A stretch of DNA of 37,413 nt from JAIRVZ01 sp031553415 (GTDB lineage: Bacteria > Bacteroidota > Bacteroidia > Bacteroidales > Azobacteroidaceae), in contig JAVBLO010000039.1 of assembly GCA_031553415.1 (NCBI GenBank), forward strand, positions 1 through 37,413, read 5' to 3'. Every line of letters starts with the position of its first letter. The stretch's first letter is position 1. The position numbers and the translations under genes were made by a program. This document shows positions 8,842 to 17,623 of the stretch, one piece after another. Under the pieces are notes generated by a model. It was not told where the DNA came from. It ran no database searches and saw nothing but the letters and a program-made list of their open reading frames with translations.

Positions 8842-9966
8842 TTAGTCATTCAGCATCATCGGCATCAACAACATCAGTAAATCTTCATTTTCTTCATTTT
8901 CTGAAGGAAGGATGATTCCTGCACGGGAAGGATCTGCCAATTCCAGAACAACTTCGGAAGAAGGAAGGTTATTCAGGATATCAATCAGGTAATTTCCTTT
9001 GAATCCAATGCTCATATCAGTTCCGTCATAAACACAAGCAACAGTTTCTTCTGCAGACGTAGAGAAATCTATATCTTGCGCTGAAATCAAAATATTGTTG
9101 GACGATATTTTCAATTTTATCAAACTGCTTGCCGGATTGGAAAATACAGAAACGCGCTTCAATGCATTGGCAAACAACAAACGGTCGATAGTTACTTTAT
9201 AAGGATTATCCTGTGGAATCACGCCATTATAATTCGGATAACGGCCTTCGATCAGACGGCAAACCAAATCAAAATGTTCCAATTTAACATAAGCATTGGT
9301 ATCGTCGAAAGTCAATGTAACTTCGCCGGATTCTTTAGGAAGAATGGCTTTCAGTAAGTTAGCCGGTTTTTTTGGCAAAATAAAAGATGCCCTTTCCGAA
9401 CCCCTGACTGCCAATGATTTGCAACGGACCAACTTATGTCCGTCTGAAGCAACAAAAGTTATATCATCTGTTGTAATATCAAAATAAACACCGTTCATCA
9501 CTGGACGTAATTCATCATCTGCTGTAGCAAACAAAGAGCGGTTTACCCCCGAAAACAATATGTCTGCAGGAATATTAAGACTTACAGCATCATCTTTCAA
9601 CGGTTTGGGTTGAGGATATTCATCTCCGTTTTGTGCGATGAAGTTATATTTACCGTTTTCATAATAAATATTCATTTCCAAAGTACTGTCGTTGATTTCA
9701 AAGCTCACAGGTTGCTCCGGAAGTTCTTTCAATGAATCCAGCAAATTCTTGGAAGGAATGGCAAAAACGCCTTCCCCGGTAACATCACTTACACCAACAG
9801 TTGTTACCATTCGTGTTTCATTATCTGATGCCGTAATGGTTAATTTATCATCACGAAGTTCAAACAAAAAGCAATCCAAAACCGGAATGGAATTTTTAGA
9901 TGCAATCACACGGCCAACAGTTTGCAAATGGCTCAAAAGGGAATTACAGGAAACTACGAATTTCAT
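8842..9966 (-). CDS. dnaN: DNA polymerase III sliding clamp (beta subunit)
   Basis: A 374-residue homodimeric ring that tethers DNA polymerase III and other factors to DNA. Length and the three tandem clamp domains (about 1-120, 121-245, 246-374) fit the family. The N-terminal MKFVVSCNSLLSHLQTVGRV, the central RPVMNGVYFD and VASDGHKLVR segments, and the C-terminal LLMPMMLND are characteristic; the tail contributes to the peptide-binding cleft for clamp partners. It has its own -7 box inside the short gap after the gldFG fusion. It is not next to dnaA or recF in this window. Confidence 0.98.
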   Translation of the reverse strand: MKFVVSCNSLLSHLQTVGRVIASKNSIPVLDCFLFELRDDKLTITASDNETRMVTTVGVSDVTGEGVFAIPSKNLLDSLKELPEQPVSFEINDSTLEMNIYYENGKYNFIAQNGDEYPQPKPLKDDAVSLNIPADILFSGVNRSLFATADDELRPVMNGVYFDITTDDITFVASDGHKLVRCKSLAVRGSERASFILPKKPANLLKAILPKESGEVTLTFDDTNAYVKLEHFDLVCRLIEGRYPNYNGVIPQDNPYKVTIDRLLFANALKRVSVFSNPASSLIKLKISSNNILISAQDIDFSTSAEETVACVYDGTDMSIGFKGNYLIDILNNLPSSEVVLELADPSRAGIILPSENEENEDLLMLLMPMMLND

Positions 9967-9995
9967 AATTATATTGTTTTTACTATTTTTCTTCG

Positions 9996-10003
9996 CAAAT
10001 ATA
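9996..10003 (-). promoter_or_regulatory. -7 promoter element (TATATTTG) of dnaN
   Basis: Exact TAnnTTTG match on the minus strand, about 30 bases before the dnaN ATG. A weak TTGG lies 18 bases further upstream. Confidence 0.5.
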
Positions 10004-10014
10004 GGAATTTATTT

Positions 10015-12420
10015 TCAACTCCAAGACCTGCCATATTTTCTTTTTCTCAACAAATAATTCACAATGAATAAAGTTATAAGAATAAATGGAGGAAGAACTA
10101 TATTGATTAAAACAGAAGCAATAGGACTCTCAGACAAATTTGTTTTATCCAATAAACGTAACTGTAAATGTTTATTCCGGAGCATGGCTATACCAGAACT
10201 ATCTGTCAGGTAACTGACTGCATTCGACATAAACTCACGGTTACCAAATTGCACATCCGAATACCGGTCATAACCTAACGGCCACGTTCTGGTTCCTGAG
10301 TCGTTTTCTGTAATTTCATTCTTAATAACATTTTCAGAAGCAATGACTATCATTTTATTGTACTCCACAGAATCTTTCAACTGTCTGTCTACGGAAATTA
10401 CATTTTCTGGTACAGGACGATTTTTATATCCTGATCTAAAACCACCTTCAATCAATGCAGCAACAGGTAAATATTGCCTGTTAAAATATTTTTTATCAGG
10501 AAGTCTGTTTATTTCATGCAAACTAATCATTTCGGGTACATGCACGATAGTGGAAAGGTCGGAAGATTGTAAAAGTATTTGGTTACGAAGCGGATTTCCA
10601 ACTTCTTTCCCCACAAAAGAAAGGGTGCTGGCATACATCGTTTTCACTAAAGAAACTCCTTTATTTATAGTCAATCCGGTCGTTGCATTCAATACCGGCG
10701 CAAAATACCAGGGAGCAACAGTAAAAGAATCATCCGTATCTTCCTGATTCGTACCCAATGGGATTTCAAGACATTGCACATCTTCCAACAATACAGGATC
10801 AATACGGAATCCATAATCAAAAAATAAATCATCCAAATTTACCTCATTTGCCATGCTGGGAGTCGCTCCGGCCTCCGCCAATGCATTTAAACCAACTTTC
10901 ACACCATCAATAATCCAAATTATTTTTCCTCCATGCATGATATATTGGTCTAATACATATTTTTCCGCTTCGGTGAAAGGTTCCTGCGGACCGGGAACTA
11001 CGACCAGTTCATAATCATCCAAAATATCCGCTTCAGGATTTTTGGATAAAGTTCCCAAATCTATCTGATAGTTATAACTTAATAAATCAAACAAGTCGGA
11101 CATCTGATCCGGAATCAGTTCCCCATGTCCCTGCAAAAACACAATCTTGCGGGCCTCTTTGCGAACAACAGTTTCCAATACATTAGCCAAATGATATTCC
11201 AACATTTCGACCGAAGCATTGAGATTTTCTTCTCCCGATTTTCCCGGTTCATTAATCAAAAGCGCAACAGGAATTTCATTTTCATCCGATTTGAATAAAA
11301 GATATGGAAAAACAATTTGTTGAACCATTTTTCCCTGCCGGTTTCTTTCATTAACAGCAATTCCTTTAATTCCTTTTTCTGCTAATTCTTTTATAAATTC
11401 TTTATCACCCGATTGATATGGATTAATTACCTGATAACTGATATTACCTGATGATAAATTGGAAAAATCATCCAGCATATCCAGACAGGCTTTTTGTAAT
11501 TGGTAAAATCCGGCATTCAAATCTCCGGTTAAGTAACATTCAACCGCAACAGGCACCTTTATTTCTTTCAGAAGCGTTTTTACCGGTTCGGAAAGTGTAT
11601 AACGTTTATCTGAAGTCAGGTCAAACCTGAATCTTATAAAGAAACTTGCGATAAGCAAAATTACCAAAACCAACACACAGATAATCAATCGTTTAAAATT
11701 AAGCTTCAATGTTTGTCTGGCCAAAATTAAAAACAGACAAGTGACTATAAAAAAATACAATATATCGGAAATATCTATTACTCCTTTCTGAACAGATTGA
11801 TAATGAGATAAAAATCCGGCATTCTTTATTATATAATTGGCCCTTCCTGAGGAAAACAGATTTGAAAACAAATCAAATCCAAAATAGAAGACAACACAAA
11901 TCAGCAATCCCGTAATAAATGCCACAACCTGATTGGCGGTCAGTGAAGAAGCAAAAATAGAAACCGAAACAAAAGCTGCGACTAAAAATAACAATCCTAT
12001 ATACGACGCAACAGCAGCGCCCGAATCTATATTTCCCTGTGGCAAAGCATTGTATGAAATAAAAACAACATAAATCAATGTCGGCAACAAAACAATAACA
12101 ATGCTTATAAAAACTGATAAATATTTAGATAGAACAATATCAGACAACCGGACTGGGCGAGTCAACAACAAAGGTAAAGTTCCTTGTTTTTTCTCTTCCG
12201 AAAAGGTTTTCATGGATAAGGCAGGAATTAACACCAGCAACAAAACCGGAGCTAAAGTAAAAAATGAAGTCAAAGAGGCATATCCCGATTCGGCAATATT
12301 GTAATTTCCGGGAATAAACCACAGCAGGCATCCGCACACAATTAAAAAAATAACTGAAAAAAGGATTCCGGAAACGGAATGAAAAATGCCTCGTAATTCT
12401 TTGGATAATAGCGTACGCAT
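10015..12420 (-). CDS. gldFG: GldF-GldG fusion (ABC permease joined to ABC-type uncharacterized transport protein)
   Basis: An 801-residue protein in which a GldF-type ABC permease (about 1-240, six membrane segments, MKTFSEEKKQGTLPLLLTRP motif) is continuous with a GldG-type protein (about 245-801). The GldG part starts with a membrane anchor, then the RFDLTSDKRYTLS signature, a large extracytoplasmic domain (IVFLQGHGEL, and VVVPGPQEPF) and a C-terminal membrane helix followed by a basic tail. The length equals the sum of the two usual separate proteins. In Flavobacterium, GldF and GldG work with the ATPase GldA and are needed for gliding; in non-gliding relatives their role is unclear. No gldA lies in this window. 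The ATG at 12420 follows a -7 box. Nothing suggests a sequencing artefact at the junction. Confidence 0.9.
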   Translation of the reverse strand: MRTLLSKELRGIFHSVSGILFSVIFLIVCGCLLWFIPGNYNIAESGYASLTSFFTLAPVLLLVLIPALSMKTFSEEKKQGTLPLLLTRPVRLSDIVLSKYLSVFISIVIVLLPTLIYVVFISYNALPQGNIDSGAAVASYIGLLFLVAAFVSVSIFASSLTANQVVAFITGLLICVVFYFGFDLFSNLFSSGRANYIIKNAGFLSHYQSVQKGVIDISDILYFFIVTCLFLILARQTLKLNFKRLIICVLVLVILLIASFFIRFRFDLTSDKRYTLSEPVKTLLKEIKVPVAVECYLTGDLNAGFYQLQKACLDMLDDFSNLSSGNISYQVINPYQSGDKEFIKELAEKGIKGIAVNERNRQGKMVQQIVFPYLLFKSDENEIPVALLINEPGKSGEENLNASVEMLEYHLANVLETVVRKEARKIVFLQGHGELIPDQMSDLFDLLSYNYQIDLGTLSKNPEADILDDYELVVVPGPQEPFTEAEKYVLDQYIMHGGKIIWIIDGVKVGLNALAEAGATPSMANEVNLDDLFFDYGFRIDPVLLEDVQCLEIPLGTNQEDTDDSFTVAPWYFAPVLNATTGLTINKGVSLVKTMYASTLSFVGKEVGNPLRNQILLQSSDLSTIVHVPEMISLHEINRLPDKKYFNRQYLPVAALIEGGFRSGYKNRPVPENVISVDRQLKDSVEYNKMIVIASENVIKNEITENDSGTRTWPLGYDRYSDVQFGNREFMSNAVSYLTDSSGIAMLRNKHLQLRLLDKTNLSESPIASVLINIVLPPFILITLFIVNYLLRKRKYGRSWS

Positions 12421-12440
12421 GATATTTCAGAAATATTGTA

Positions 12441-12448
12441 CAAATGTA
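12441..12448 (-). promoter_or_regulatory. -7 promoter element (TACATTTG) of the gldFG fusion
   Basis: Exact TAnnTTTG match on the minus strand about 20 bases before the ATG. It is back-to-back with the SNF2 promoter at 12491. Confidence 0.5.
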
Positions 12449-12490
12449 TATGAAATTATTGAACGAATAATTTTCTTTGCCATTTTTTCA

Positions 12491-12498
12491 TAACTTTG
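12491..12498 (+). promoter_or_regulatory. -7 promoter element (TAACTTTG) of the SNF2 helicase gene
   Basis: Exact TAnnTTTG match. The TTG at 12496 that would give the longest reading frame is part of this box, so it should not be in the mRNA. Transcription should begin near 12503-12505. Confidence 0.55.
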
Positions 12499-12528
12499 CC
12501 CAGTTATAACCATGCAAAGAAAAAATCG

Positions 12529-15432
12529 GTGAAAGAAAAAATAATTTTAGTTGTATCGAAACATCGTCAGTTCGGATGGAAATTCAATATCTATTGGGCA
12601 GAAGAATTACCAAGCGGAAGTGTGAAAATTTTAGGTATTCCTGATACCAAGGAAGAAGAACTCAAAGGCGCTTCCGAAACTGATATCAAATTAATCAAAC
12701 TGATTGACGAGGTTTCCGATACTGCATTAATGAAAGCCTATTCCAAAAAGAAAAGTACAGTAAACTTCAGAGATGAGATTTCGCAGGAAACCATTAACAA
12801 CCTTATTCGGCCAAGAATCGAAATCAATGTTAGAAAAGTTGTTGAACTGGCACTCATTTCCACCCTTCCGGTTTATTTGCGGGAAGATTTGACAAGTAAA
12901 ACATTATATGAACGTTATAAAATAGAAATTCTCCCTACTCCTACCCGATGCCTTTTTAACTTTGTAAAAGATGAAAAAGGATTGCGATACTTTATTTCAC
13001 TCACCAACAACGAAAATGAAATATCTTTACAGGAGAAGCCTGCTTATGTTTTATCTCAGGAACCATGTGTCATTTTATTGGGCGACAAGATTCACCGGGT
13101 TGAAAATATTGAATCTAAAAAATTAGTTCCCTTTTTTGATAAAGGACATATAGACGTTCCTGCATCTTCCGAAAAGATGTATATTAAAAACTTCATATTG
13201 AAAACAATACCTAAATATGAAGTAAAAATAGACGGAATTGAAATGACGGAAATCTTTCCTGATAAAAAAGCGTTACTGATTTTGGAAGAAGATTTTTATC
13301 AACAACTGACATTTTTCCTTTACTTCCAATATAACGACCATCGAGTCAATCCGGCACAACGGAAAACCAAGTTTGTTGGTTTGGAAGAAATCAACAGGGA
13401 AGAATCTATTTGCTGGTTTATACGTGATTTGGACTGGGAAAAACGGCTCACGCAACAATTATTGAATCTGGAGTTAAGACAAGAAAGTGATAATCGTTTT
13501 TACCTGAAACAAAATCCGGAATTATTGCAACGTTATGGCCTGATTGGCTGGTTGAATAATCACAAAGAAGAACTTTCAGGTTTTGTCATAGAACAAAAAA
13601 CCGGTCAGACTTACTACACTGGTAATATTTCCATGCAATCGAAATTGGATACAAAAATAGATTGGTTTGACGTGGAAATCGAAGTCATTTTTGATAACTT
13701 CAAAATCCCATTCTCACGCTTCAGGAAACATATCCTGAATGGGAATATAGAATTTATTTTACCTGACCATCGCGTTTTTATACTTCCGGAAGAATGGTTC
13801 CAACGCTATCATGATTTTTTCCTGCACGGAAAAGAAACCGGACAGGGAATCAGGGTTCAAAAAATGCACGTTGGAATATTAAATGAGTCTATTAACGAAT
13901 TGTTTTCCGAAAAGAAAAAACAAGAGTTATTGAAATTCAAACAATTACCGGAAGAACAACCCATCCCTCCTCCACATTTGAACGCCTTGCTCCGTCCTTA
14001 TCAAAAAGAAGGTTTTTATTGGTTGGAACATCTATATAATGTAGGATTAGGAGGTTGTCTGGCCGACGATATGGGATTAGGAAAAACCCTGCAAACAATT
14101 ACTTTACTTGATTACATATACTCCAAATCAGGAAAAACAGAAGCGGCGCCCGATTTTAACGTACAACTTTCGTTATTTTCTGCATCGGAATCAACTCTTC
14201 CTGCATCATTGATTGTCGTTCCAAAATCGTTGCTACATAACTGGCAAAATGAATTGAAACGGTTTGCTCCCGATTTGAAAGTACTTATTTATGCAGGAAA
14301 CAAAAGGATTAAAACGAAAGACATAGAAAAGATATTCAGGCATTATCAGGTTATTATAACCTCTTATGGCATGGTAAGAACAGATATGGAATTTCTGAAA
14401 GGATATCCTTTTCATTACATTATTTTAGATGAAAGCCAATACATCAAAAATCCGGAATCTATTGTATATAAATCTGTTAAAAATCTTTACTCAACGCATA
14501 AGCTTGCACTTACCGGGACTCCGATAGAAAACTCATTGTCCGACCTTTGGGCGCAATTCAATTTTATCAATCCTGGATTATTGGGCAATTTTTCTTCGTT
14601 CAAAAGTAATTATATACAGAAAATTACAAAGGAAAAGAATAAATATACTGAAGAAGCGCTTCTACGACTGATTCAACCGTTTTTACTACGAAGAACCAAA
14701 GAACAGGTAACGCCCGATTTACCTCCGCTATCGCAGGAAATTGTTTATTGCGATATGACTGAAAACCAGCAGGAAATTTACGATGCGGAAAAAAACCGCA
14801 TCCGGAATGTCTTACTTGAAAGTAAAGAGAATCTCACTCCTAATAACTTTGTTGCTCTACAGGGTTTGATGCGGCTCCGCTTATTAGCGAATCACCCTTC
14901 ATTAATCGATTCGGAATATGCGGAAGATTCCGGTAAGTTTGATCAAATCATTCTTTATTTTGAAAGTTTGAAAGCCAGCGGACATAAAGTGTTGATTTTT
15001 TCTTCTTTCGTAAAACATCTTAAATTATTATCGAAAAGATTTGAACAGGAAGGCTGGAAATATGCCTTGCTGACAGGCCAAACGGCCAATCGCGAAGCAG
15101 AAATCAACAAATTCATTCAAAACGATGATATCAATTGCTTTTTCATTTCCCTGAAAGCAGGCGGAACCGGATTGAACCTGACCGTTGCCGATTATGTATT
15201 TATCATCGACCCCTGGTGGAATCCGGCAGCTGAAATGCAGGCATTAAGCCGGGCACATCGTATCGGACAGGATAAAAACGTTATGGTTTACCGTTTTATT
15301 TCAAGTGATACAATAGAAGAAAAAATCATTCTTCTGCAACAATCGAAATTGCAATTATCTGATACATTCATCACTTCCAATAGTCCATTGGAACAACTGA
15401 ATAACCACGAGATTGCAGAATTGTTTTTGTAA
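12529..15432 (+). CDS. SNF2/RapA-type DNA-dependent ATPase (helicase superfamily 2)
   Basis: About 967 residues counted from the GTG at 12529. The N-terminal ~480 residues are the divergent SNF2-associated region of bacterial family members. The ATPase follows: motif I LADDMGLGKT with K519, motif II DESQ at 634-637, motif III LTGTPIENS, and a C-terminal helicase lobe with SLKAGGTGLNLT, DPWWNPAAE and QALSRAHRIGQ. Such proteins move nucleosome-free DNA-bound proteins or RNA polymerase; the specific job is unknown. Start choice: the TTG at 12496 lies in the promoter, and the ATG at 12512 reads only six codons before a stop that overlaps the GTG. One extra A in the A6 run at 12518-12524 would join that ATG to the main frame. 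Either the GTG is used or there is an indel. Confidence 0.92.
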   Translation: MKEKIILVVSKHRQFGWKFNIYWAEELPSGSVKILGIPDTKEEELKGASETDIKLIKLIDEVSDTALMKAYSKKKSTVNFRDEISQETINNLIRPRIEINVRKVVELALISTLPVYLREDLTSKTLYERYKIEILPTPTRCLFNFVKDEKGLRYFISLTNNENEISLQEKPAYVLSQEPCVILLGDKIHRVENIESKKLVPFFDKGHIDVPASSEKMYIKNFILKTIPKYEVKIDGIEMTEIFPDKKALLILEEDFYQQLTFFLYFQYNDHRVNPAQRKTKFVGLEEINREESICWFIRDLDWEKRLTQQLLNLELRQESDNRFYLKQNPELLQRYGLIGWLNNHKEELSGFVIEQKTGQTYYTGNISMQSKLDTKIDWFDVEIEVIFDNFKIPFSRFRKHILNGNIEFILPDHRVFILPEEWFQRYHDFFLHGKETGQGIRVQKMHVGILNESINELFSEKKKQELLKFKQLPEEQPIPPPHLNALLRPYQKEGFYWLEHLYNVGLGGCLADDMGLGKTLQTITLLDYIYSKSGKTEAAPDFNVQLSLFSASESTLPASLIVVPKSLLHNWQNELKRFAPDLKVLIYAGNKRIKTKDIEKIFRHYQVIITSYGMVRTDMEFLKGYPFHYIILDESQYIKNPESIVYKSVKNLYSTHKLALTGTPIENSLSDLWAQFNFINPGLLGNFSSFKSNYIQKITKEKNKYTEEALLRLIQPFLLRRTKEQVTPDLPPLSQEIVYCDMTENQQEIYDAEKNRIRNVLLESKENLTPNNFVALQGLMRLRLLANHPSLIDSEYAEDSGKFDQIILYFESLKASGHKVLIFSSFVKHLKLLSKRFEQEGWKYALLTGQTANREAEINKFIQNDDINCFFISLKAGGTGLNLTVADYVFIIDPWWNPAAEMQALSRAHRIGQDKNVMVYRFISSDTIEEKIILLQQSKLQLSDTFITSNSPLEQLNNHEIAELFL

Positions 15433-15475
15433 AACCGGGAGAAAATCGATACTTTTACCCCTAAATTCTACAATT

Positions 15476-15997
15476 ATGAGCAACATCAGTTACGACCTAA
15501 AAAAAATACGGGCTTTCCTGTTCGATGTGGACGGAGTGCTTTCATCATCAACAATTCCTTTGCATCCATCGGGAGAACCAATGAGGATGATTAATATCAA
15601 AGACGGGTATGCGATGCAGTTGGCCGTCAAACATGGATACGTTTTAGGAATCATAACCGGCGGTTATACACAGGCCGTCAGGTTACGGTTCGAAAATTTA
15701 GGTTTGAAACATATCTATATGAAATCATCTGTCAAAATACTTGACTACAATGATTTCATGGGAAAAACATATTTACTTCCGGAAGAAGTTGTTTTCGTTG
15801 GAGACGACATTCCCGATTACGAAGTGATGCAACAAGTCGGTCTTCCTGTTTGTCCTGCCGATGCAGCTCCTGAAATCAAAGCCATCTCGAAATACATTTC
15901 AACCAGAAATGGCGGCGAAGGTGTTGCCCGCGACATTATAGAACAAGTAATGAAAGTGCAGGGTAAATGGATGAACGACCACGCCTTTGGGTGGTAG
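15476..15997 (+). CDS. kdsC: KdsC-type HAD phosphatase (3-deoxy-D-manno-octulosonate 8-phosphate phosphatase)
   Basis: A 173-residue HAD phosphatase that removes phosphate from KDO-8-phosphate in lipopolysaccharide core synthesis. The nucleophile motif FDVDGVLS has D17 and D19, the phosphate-binding segment is GIITGGYT, and the metal site is VGDDIPDYEVM. Small size without a large cap domain fits KdsC, which forms tetramers. The C-terminal GGEGVARDIIEQVM segment is also typical. The frame continues upstream into the SNF2 gene, but the ATG at 15476 aligns with the family start. The gene begins 43 bases after SNF2 and is probably co-transcribed. A near-match to the -7 box (TACTTTTA, 15450) could give it a separate weak promoter. 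Confidence 0.92.
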   Translation: MSNISYDLKKIRAFLFDVDGVLSSSTIPLHPSGEPMRMINIKDGYAMQLAVKHGYVLGIITGGYTQAVRLRFENLGLKHIYMKSSVKILDYNDFMGKTYLLPEEVVFVGDDIPDYEVMQQVGLPVCPADAAPEIKAISKYISTRNGGEGVARDIIEQVMKVQGKWMNDHAFGW

Positions 15998-16008
15998 GAG
16001 GTGGTAGG

Positions 16009-16080
16009 AATTAAGAATTAAGAGTTAAGAGTTAAGAAAATCGTTTGTAAGCTAACTTTTAACTCTTAATTCTTAACTTT
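16009..16080. repeat. Inverted 7-base tandem-repeat hairpin between convergent kdsC and mgtE
   Basis: Left arm 16009-16037 of TTAAGAA/TTAAGAG units; right arm 16052-16080 of their complements; the loop is 14 bases. The right arm overlaps the mgtE stop codon by two bases. Placed between two converging genes, it could end both transcripts. Just before it, the ten-base GTGGTAGGAG is duplicated as GTGGTAGGAA, repeating the kdsC stop codon. Confidence 0.85.
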
Positions 16081-17461
16081 AAAGGAGTTTTCCGCTCAGG
16101 AATAAAGCGGCAATTGAAAAATAGATAATCAATCCGGTGACATCAACTAAAGTCGCAACAAAAGGTGCAGAAGCTGTAGCCGGGTCAAGTCCGAGGCGTT
16201 TCAATACAAACGGAATCATGGAACCGGAAAGCGTTCCCCACAAAACAATAAAAACAAGGGAGATAGAAACGCTTGCTCCTACCCATATCCAATACTCCCC
16301 ATAATCGTAAAGCCCGGTTTCCTGCCAGATAAGGATTCGGGTAAAACCGATGATTCCAAGTACAGAACCTAAAAGCAATCCGGAAAGGATTTCTTTCTTC
16401 ATCACATACCACCAGTTTTTTAATTTCAGTTCGTCCAAAGCCAACGAACGGATAATCAAACTGGCTGCTTGCGAACCGGAATTCCCCCCGCTGGAAATAA
16501 TCAAAGGAACAAAAAGGGCAAGCACGACTGCTTTTGATATTTCTTCATCAAAATATCCCATGGCAGAAGCAGTTAGCATTTCGCTCAGAAAAAGTATAAT
16601 TAACCAACCGGCACGCTTTCTCACCAATTCCAATAAAGAAGTTTTAGTATACGATACATCCAATCCCTCAGTACCCCCGAACTTCTGGAAGTCTTCTGTG
16701 CTTTCTTCTTCGGCTACGTCCATTACATCATCAATGGTAACAATTCCAAGCAATGTACCACTCGTATCCACAACCGGAAGCGCCACCCTGTCATGATCCT
16801 GGAAAACCTTTACTGCCACTTCCTGGTCGTCATAAGCATTCAAAGCGACAAAACGGTTATCAGTAATTTCCGAAATAATTTGTTCGGGTGAGGCAAGGAT
16901 AATTTCTTTGATACGGATATCATCAATGAGTTTCCAATATTCGTCAACAACATAAATAACATTAAGGGTTTCGGAATCATGACCAAATTTCCGGATATGC
17001 TCAAGCGCCTGTTGCACGGTAAAATTCGGTTTGACAGCAACATATTCGGGTGTCATCAAACGACCGATACTCTCTTCAGGATAACCTAGTAACCGGACAG
17101 CAATCGCCCGTTCTTCTTTTGATAACATTTGTACCAGCCGCTGGCTCACTTTTCCCGGCAATTCTTCAAAAAATGCAGTACGGTCGTCCGGATCCAGGTC
17201 ATTAAGTAAAGCAGCTATTCTTTCCTTGTTTGTTGCCAATCCGTCAATAATATCTTCCTGTTCCTCATGAGAAAGGTATTGAAAAGTTTCTTTAGCAAGT
17301 TTTCTTGATAAAAGGCGGAACATTAATATCTGATCGGATTTTGGCAAATCCTCTATCACTTCAGCAATCTGAAGCGGTTCCAAATCGTTAAGTTCGTTTT
17401 TCAGGATTTTCCAGCTTTTTTCATCAAAAAGCCGGAGAAGGTGAAGTTTGATTTCGTTCAT
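16079..17461 (-). CDS. mgtE: Magnesium transporter MgtE
   Basis: A 460-residue Mg2+ channel of the inner membrane, active as a homodimer. Domains: the MgtE N-terminal domain (about 20-130, ending in the GRLMTPEYV segment), two CBS domains (about 138-195 and 200-257, the second with GIVTIDDVMDV) that sense cytosolic Mg2+, then five membrane helices (about 283-460) carrying the signature GGNSGSQA at 325-332. Length is normal. The start follows an unusual ~120-base leader with an upstream ORF and two competing hairpins. The gene converges on kdsC. Confidence 0.96.
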   Translation of the reverse strand: MNEIKLHLLRLFDEKSWKILKNELNDLEPLQIAEVIEDLPKSDQILMFRLLSRKLAKETFQYLSHEEQEDIIDGLATNKERIAALLNDLDPDDRTAFFEELPGKVSQRLVQMLSKEERAIAVRLLGYPEESIGRLMTPEYVAVKPNFTVQQALEHIRKFGHDSETLNVIYVVDEYWKLIDDIRIKEIILASPEQIISEITDNRFVALNAYDDQEVAVKVFQDHDRVALPVVDTSGTLLGIVTIDDVMDVAEEESTEDFQKFGGTEGLDVSYTKTSLLELVRKRAGWLIILFLSEMLTASAMGYFDEEISKAVVLALFVPLIISSGGNSGSQAASLIIRSLALDELKLKNWWYVMKKEILSGLLLGSVLGIIGFTRILIWQETGLYDYGEYWIWVGASVSISLVFIVLWGTLSGSMIPFVLKRLGLDPATASAPFVATLVDVTGLIIYFSIAALFLSGKLL

Positions 17462-17463
17462 AC

Positions 17464-17511
17464 ATCCTTACATTTTATCTCTGTAAGGATAGGTAAAAAG
17501 CCCCTACAGAG
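17464..17511 (-). promoter_or_regulatory. Two mutually exclusive hairpins in the mgtE leader
   Basis: Hairpin A pairs CTCTGTA (17511-17505 in transcript order) with TACAGAG (17485-17479), extended by two G-C pairs after a mismatch. Hairpin B is a perfect 9-bp stem, ATCCTTACA (17490-17482) with TGTAAGGAT (17472-17464), ending two bases before the mgtE ATG. Bases 17482-17485 belong to both, so only one can form. B would bury the start region; A would free it. No M-box core was recognised. Confidence 0.55.
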
Positions 17512-17563
17512 AAGTTAATACTCTTCCTGTTTTCTTGCAACTATGATACGGGCCTTCGTCCAT
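17504..17563 (-). CDS. Candidate leader peptide upstream of mgtE
   Basis: A 19-codon ORF, MDEGPYHSCKKTGRVLTSL, begins inside the predicted mgtE leader. Its stop codon falls in the 5' arm of hairpin A, so a ribosome finishing it would disturb that stem. This geometry fits translation-coupled control, but a 19-codon ORF can occur by chance. Codons give no strong evidence either way. Confidence 0.3.
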   Translation of the reverse strand: MDEGPYHSCKKTGRVLTSL

Positions 17564-17588
17564 GATAATTGATTTTTGAAAATTTTTG

Positions 17589-17596
17589 CAAAAGTA
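17589..17596 (-). promoter_or_regulatory. -7 promoter element (TACTTTTG) of mgtE
   Basis: Exact TAnnTTTG on the minus strand. It predicts a transcript start near 17582 and a leader of about 120 bases before the mgtE ATG. Confidence 0.5.
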
Positions 17597-17623
17597 ATAT
17601 TTTTCTTTAATAAAACAGAATTC

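Noticed and set aside
17462..17582. M-box (Mg2+) riboswitch upstream of mgtE
   Set aside because: The leader is shorter than a typical M-box, and I could not find its conserved core; only generic hairpins are present.
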